From NCBI RefSeq assembly GCF_012932445.1, contig NZ_JAAIIJ010000024.1, positions 1 to 64,000 of the forward strand: a DNA stretch of 64,000 nt, read 5' to 3'. A model generated the notes under the pieces. That model saw nothing but the letters and a program-made list of their open reading frames with translations. It did no database searches and was not told the DNA's origin. Every line of letters begins with the position of its first letter. Within the stretch, counting starts at the first letter, position 1. This document shows, one piece after another, positions 62,145-64,000 of this stretch. Both the position numbers and the translations under genes were made by a program. The stretch is from Bifidobacterium panos. GTDB lineage: Bacteria > Actinomycetota > Actinomycetes > Actinomycetales > Bifidobacteriaceae.

Positions 62145-62993
62145 TTAGGCGGTGACCATTAGGGCGGCACCGGCGATGAGTACGACCAAGCCGACGGCGA
62201 GATAGGCGATTTTGCCTTTGCCGGCGGCCTCCTTGAGCACGATCGCGCCGGACAGGGTGGAGACCAACACGTTGAGCTGCGAAAGCACGAAGGCATTCAC
62301 CATGCCGATCATGCTCATCGCAATCAGATACGTGGATGCCGCAACGGCGAAAATCAGGCCGGAACTGATGTTGCGCACCGTCGCGCCATCGACGATCTCC
62401 CGGTAAGAGAAGAAGCCGATCAGGAACGCGGACATCAGCATGCCCAGCGACTGCGGCAGGAAACCCTGCAGCTTGTTGTCCACGCTCGCCATCAGCGGGA
62501 AGGCGGAATACAGCCAATAGCCGGCTGTGGAGAGCACAAGGATGACATAGTCGCGCGGTTTCGCGTTCGGGGATGCCGTTCCCTTCCCGTTCGTCAGGTA
62601 CACGCCGACGACAATGATGACCAGCGCGACCAGGCTTATCACAATATCTCGCTGGCCTTCCCATTCGCCGAAGAACAGCCCGCCGATTATCGAGTTGCCG
62701 ATGATTTGCAACGCGGTGGACAGCGGCATGGTCACGCTGACGCCGAGATGCGTGTAGCAGTAATACTGCCCCGCCTGGCCGAAGCTCCAGCAAAATCCGG
62801 ACAGCGCGAATAGCACCCAATTGACAGTGGAAAGCTGGTAGCCGCAAATGACATGAATCGCCGCGGCCACGAACACGATGCCAATCGTCGTGCCCAACAG
62901 TTGGCTGCGGAAAGTTCCCTTGCCCACTTTTTGTAGCCACAGAGGAAGTATGCCCCAGAATATGGCGGGCAGAATGCCGATGAGAATGCCCAT
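62145..62993 (-). CDS. GRP-family sugar uptake transporter (RbsU/GlcU type)
   Basis: This 282-residue membrane protein has ten helices. GILIGILPAIFWGILPLWLQKVG at the N-terminus, WSFGQAGQYYCYTHLGVSVTMPLSTALQ and LSQLNVLVSTLSGAIVLKEAAGK at the end match the glucose/ribose porter (GRP) family. The substrate is probably a monosaccharide. AAAGGGA precedes the ATG. It lies 100 bases behind a DhuI/RpiB-type isomerase gene with a large inverted repeat between them, so it may import the sugar acid or be a separate unit. Confidence 0.85.
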   Translation of the reverse strand: MGILIGILPAIFWGILPLWLQKVGKGTFRSQLLGTTIGIVFVAAAIHVICGYQLSTVNWVLFALSGFCWSFGQAGQYYCYTHLGVSVTMPLSTALQIIGNSIIGGLFFGEWEGQRDIVISLVALVIIVVGVYLTNGKGTASPNAKPRDYVILVLSTAGYWLYSAFPLMASVDNKLQGFLPQSLGMLMSAFLIGFFSYREIVDGATVRNISSGLIFAVAASTYLIAMSMIGMVNAFVLSQLNVLVSTLSGAIVLKEAAGKGKIAYLAVGLVVLIAGAALMVTA

Positions 62994-63023
62994 TGCGAGT
63001 CCCTTTTTCTACTGCAGAATAGA

Positions 63024-63070
63024 GGCGTTGCGCAAGCGTCGTCATGACGCACCGACGTTTGCGCAACGCC
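63024..63070. repeat. 47-bp inverted repeat between the isomerase and the sugar transporter
   Basis: GGCGTTGCGCAA (63024-63035) and TTGCGCAACGCC (63059-63070) are perfect 12-bp inverses. Inside, GCGTC (63036-63040) pairs with GACGC (63046-63050). It follows the isomerase stop codon by 24 bases and may be its terminator or an operator for the transporter. Confidence 0.75.
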
Positions 63071-63093
63071 ACAGATAACCGATATGCCGCCTT

Positions 63094-63738
63094 TTACAGC
63101 AGGCCGAGCACGTAGTCCTTGATTTCGCCTGGTTCGGCGTGTTCGGAGAAGAGTTCCTTGAAGTGTTGGCCGGCGAAGGCGCCCTTAAGAAGTTCGGGGT
63201 CGAGGTCTTGGTAGATGTCGGTCAGGGGACGGTAGGCTTTGGCGCGCACCTGGTCCAGGATCTTCTTGTTGCGCTGTTCGGGCTCGACGCGCTCCTTGGG
63301 GTAGCCCGAGCCGGGCTGTTCGAGCCACATCTGTTCGAAGATGTACTTGAGTTGGAGTTCCTGGCCCCATCCGTTTTTCAGGGCGAAGGGGATGGCCATG
63401 GCGTTGCCGTCGTTGATCTGGGCGAAGGTGTACGCGTCGAGGGGGTCCTCGACGTGCCCGCAGATCACGCCGGGGAAGCTGTTCAGGGCGAGCATGGCGC
63501 CCTCGCCGGTGCCGCACCCGGTGACCACGAAGTCCGCGGCCCGGGTGTTGAGCAGCGCTGCGGCCAGGATGCCGGTCTGCACGTAGGTCAACTGGGCGGT
63601 GTCGTCGGCCGCGTACATGCCGTAGTTGTCGACCTGGAAGCCCTTGGCGTCCGCCACCCCCTTCAACGCCCCGTAGATCAGATTGTTCTTGGCGGCCTGG
63701 GAGTTCTCGTTGATCAAAGCGATACGCATGATGTTCAC
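63094..63738 (-). CDS. dhuI: RpiB/LacA/LacB-family isomerase, probable DhuI (unsaturated uronate pathway)
   Basis: The 214-residue isomerase begins MNIMRIALINENSQA and contains DFVVTGCGTGEGAMLALNSFPGVICG and the YPKERVEPEQRNKKILDQV segment. The RpiB core (CGTGxG) is extended at the C-terminus. Streptococcal DhuI, which isomerises 4-deoxy-L-threo-5-hexosulose uronate from glycosaminoglycan breakdown, has the same length and, as I recall it, the same opening and internal blocks. RpiB proper would be about 150 residues. The next gene encodes a KDPG aldolase, the last enzyme of that pathway. The GTG at 63738 has AAAGGA; an ATG at 63729 is an alternative. Confidence 0.85.
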   Translation of the reverse strand: MNIMRIALINENSQAAKNNLIYGALKGVADAKGFQVDNYGMYAADDTAQLTYVQTGILAAALLNTRAADFVVTGCGTGEGAMLALNSFPGVICGHVEDPLDAYTFAQINDGNAMAIPFALKNGWGQELQLKYIFEQMWLEQPGSGYPKERVEPEQRNKKILDQVRAKAYRPLTDIYQDLDPELLKGAFAGQHFKELFSEHAEPGEIKDYVLGLL

Positions 63739-63810
63739 TCGTTCCTTTCGATTATGGTTATCGGTTTGCCGGATTGGCTGTTTGGTTTTGGTTGGTGTGT
63801 ATTTCGGCTG

Positions 63811-64000
63811 TCAGTTTCCCGTTTGTGCGTGTTTGGCCGCGATGACCGGCTCGAGCAGGGCGCGCGCCTTGCGGCACGCCTCGCTGACCGCATTCCAGTC
63901 GCCTTGCTTCTGGGCCTGGGAGGGCACGGGGAAGCTGCCGCCCACGGCGAACACGTTCGCAAGGCTCATGTAGTCGGCGGCGTTGTTCAGGCTCACGCCG
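63811..64000 (-). CDS. eda: KDPG/KHG aldolase, 3' end only
   Basis: Only the last 63 codons or so lie in the window; the gene continues past position 64000. The visible part contains GVSLNNAADYMSLANVFAVGGSFPVPS, which matches the phosphate-binding and terminal strand of bacterial 2-dehydro-3-deoxyphosphogluconate aldolases (NVFAVGGS). The enzyme splits KDPG into pyruvate and glyceraldehyde 3-phosphate. It ends 72 bases ahead of the isomerase gene in the same orientation, probably as one operon. Confidence 0.8.
   Translation of the reverse strand, partial: GVSLNNAADYMSLANVFAVGGSFPVPSQAQKQGDWNAVSEACRKARALLEPVIAAKHAQTGN

Overview
The window looks like a Bifidobacterium chromosome segment; I cannot assign a species. 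The evidence is high G+C with a strong G/C third-position bias, and an actinobacterial cell-wall signalling cluster (short FhaA, FhaB, PstP, RodA, PBP, two PknA/PknB-type kinases) next to trpG, a class E-type sortase, a DUF881 protein and CrgA. Actinobacteria-restricted families (DUF3073, bacterial SCP-ortholog protein) and dispersed AAGATTTCTC...CGAAATGACA elements agree. Most of the window is conserved housekeeping chromosome, with small accessory modules between the conserved blocks.

Layout. 1-9.7 kb: a 2,903-residue wall-anchored surface protein (leucine-rich repeats, InlB-type repeats, eight C-terminal 62-residue repeats, LASTG sorting signal), with a hairpin array just behind its stop codon. 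9.5-13.8 kb: nrdHIEF class Ib ribonucleotide reductase with two NrdR-like boxes. 13.9-25.3 kb: a DUF4143 ATPase, a ferredoxin/flavodoxin-NADP reductase, a RelB/YafQ toxin-antitoxin pair, a P1B-type metal ATPase with an unusual TPCPLL motif, an HtrA protease, Tgt, an orphan AAA ATPase and tRNA-Leu(CAG). A second copy of the tRNA 3' end lies 0.4 kb downstream and marks a relic integration site. 25.8-31.7 kb: an aldo/keto reductase and flavodoxin-like lipoprotein divergent from a MerR regulator, an adenine/adenosine deaminase, two small ORFs, an EamA transporter and an alpha/beta hydrolase. 32-44.4 kb: the cell-wall and division control block. 44.5-50.9 kb: a second DUF4143 ATPase with 23-bp iterons, a DnaA-box-like cluster, a rhomboid protease, glycogen phosphorylase and small conserved proteins. 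51-60.7 kb: trpS, an MscS channel, a RelE-type toxin-antitoxin cassette bounded by 21-bp direct repeats, a third DUF4143 ATPase with 23-bp iterons, then ddl, gpsA, plsC and murA. 61-64 kb: a DUF3800 protein, tRNA-Gly(TCC), a GRP-family sugar transporter, a DhuI/RpiB-type isomerase and the end of a KDPG aldolase gene.

How the parts fit. The kinase/phosphatase/FHA proteins, RodA, PBP, CrgA, Ddl and MurA all serve peptidoglycan growth and division. The class E-type sortase plausibly anchors the giant LASTG protein. The isomerase and aldolase at the right edge point to catabolism of unsaturated uronates, the sugars released by glycosaminoglycan lyases. The most intriguing pattern is that each of the three DUF4143 ATPase/nuclease-fold genes has its own, mutually unrelated repeat array directly upstream; in two of them the period is exactly 23 bp.
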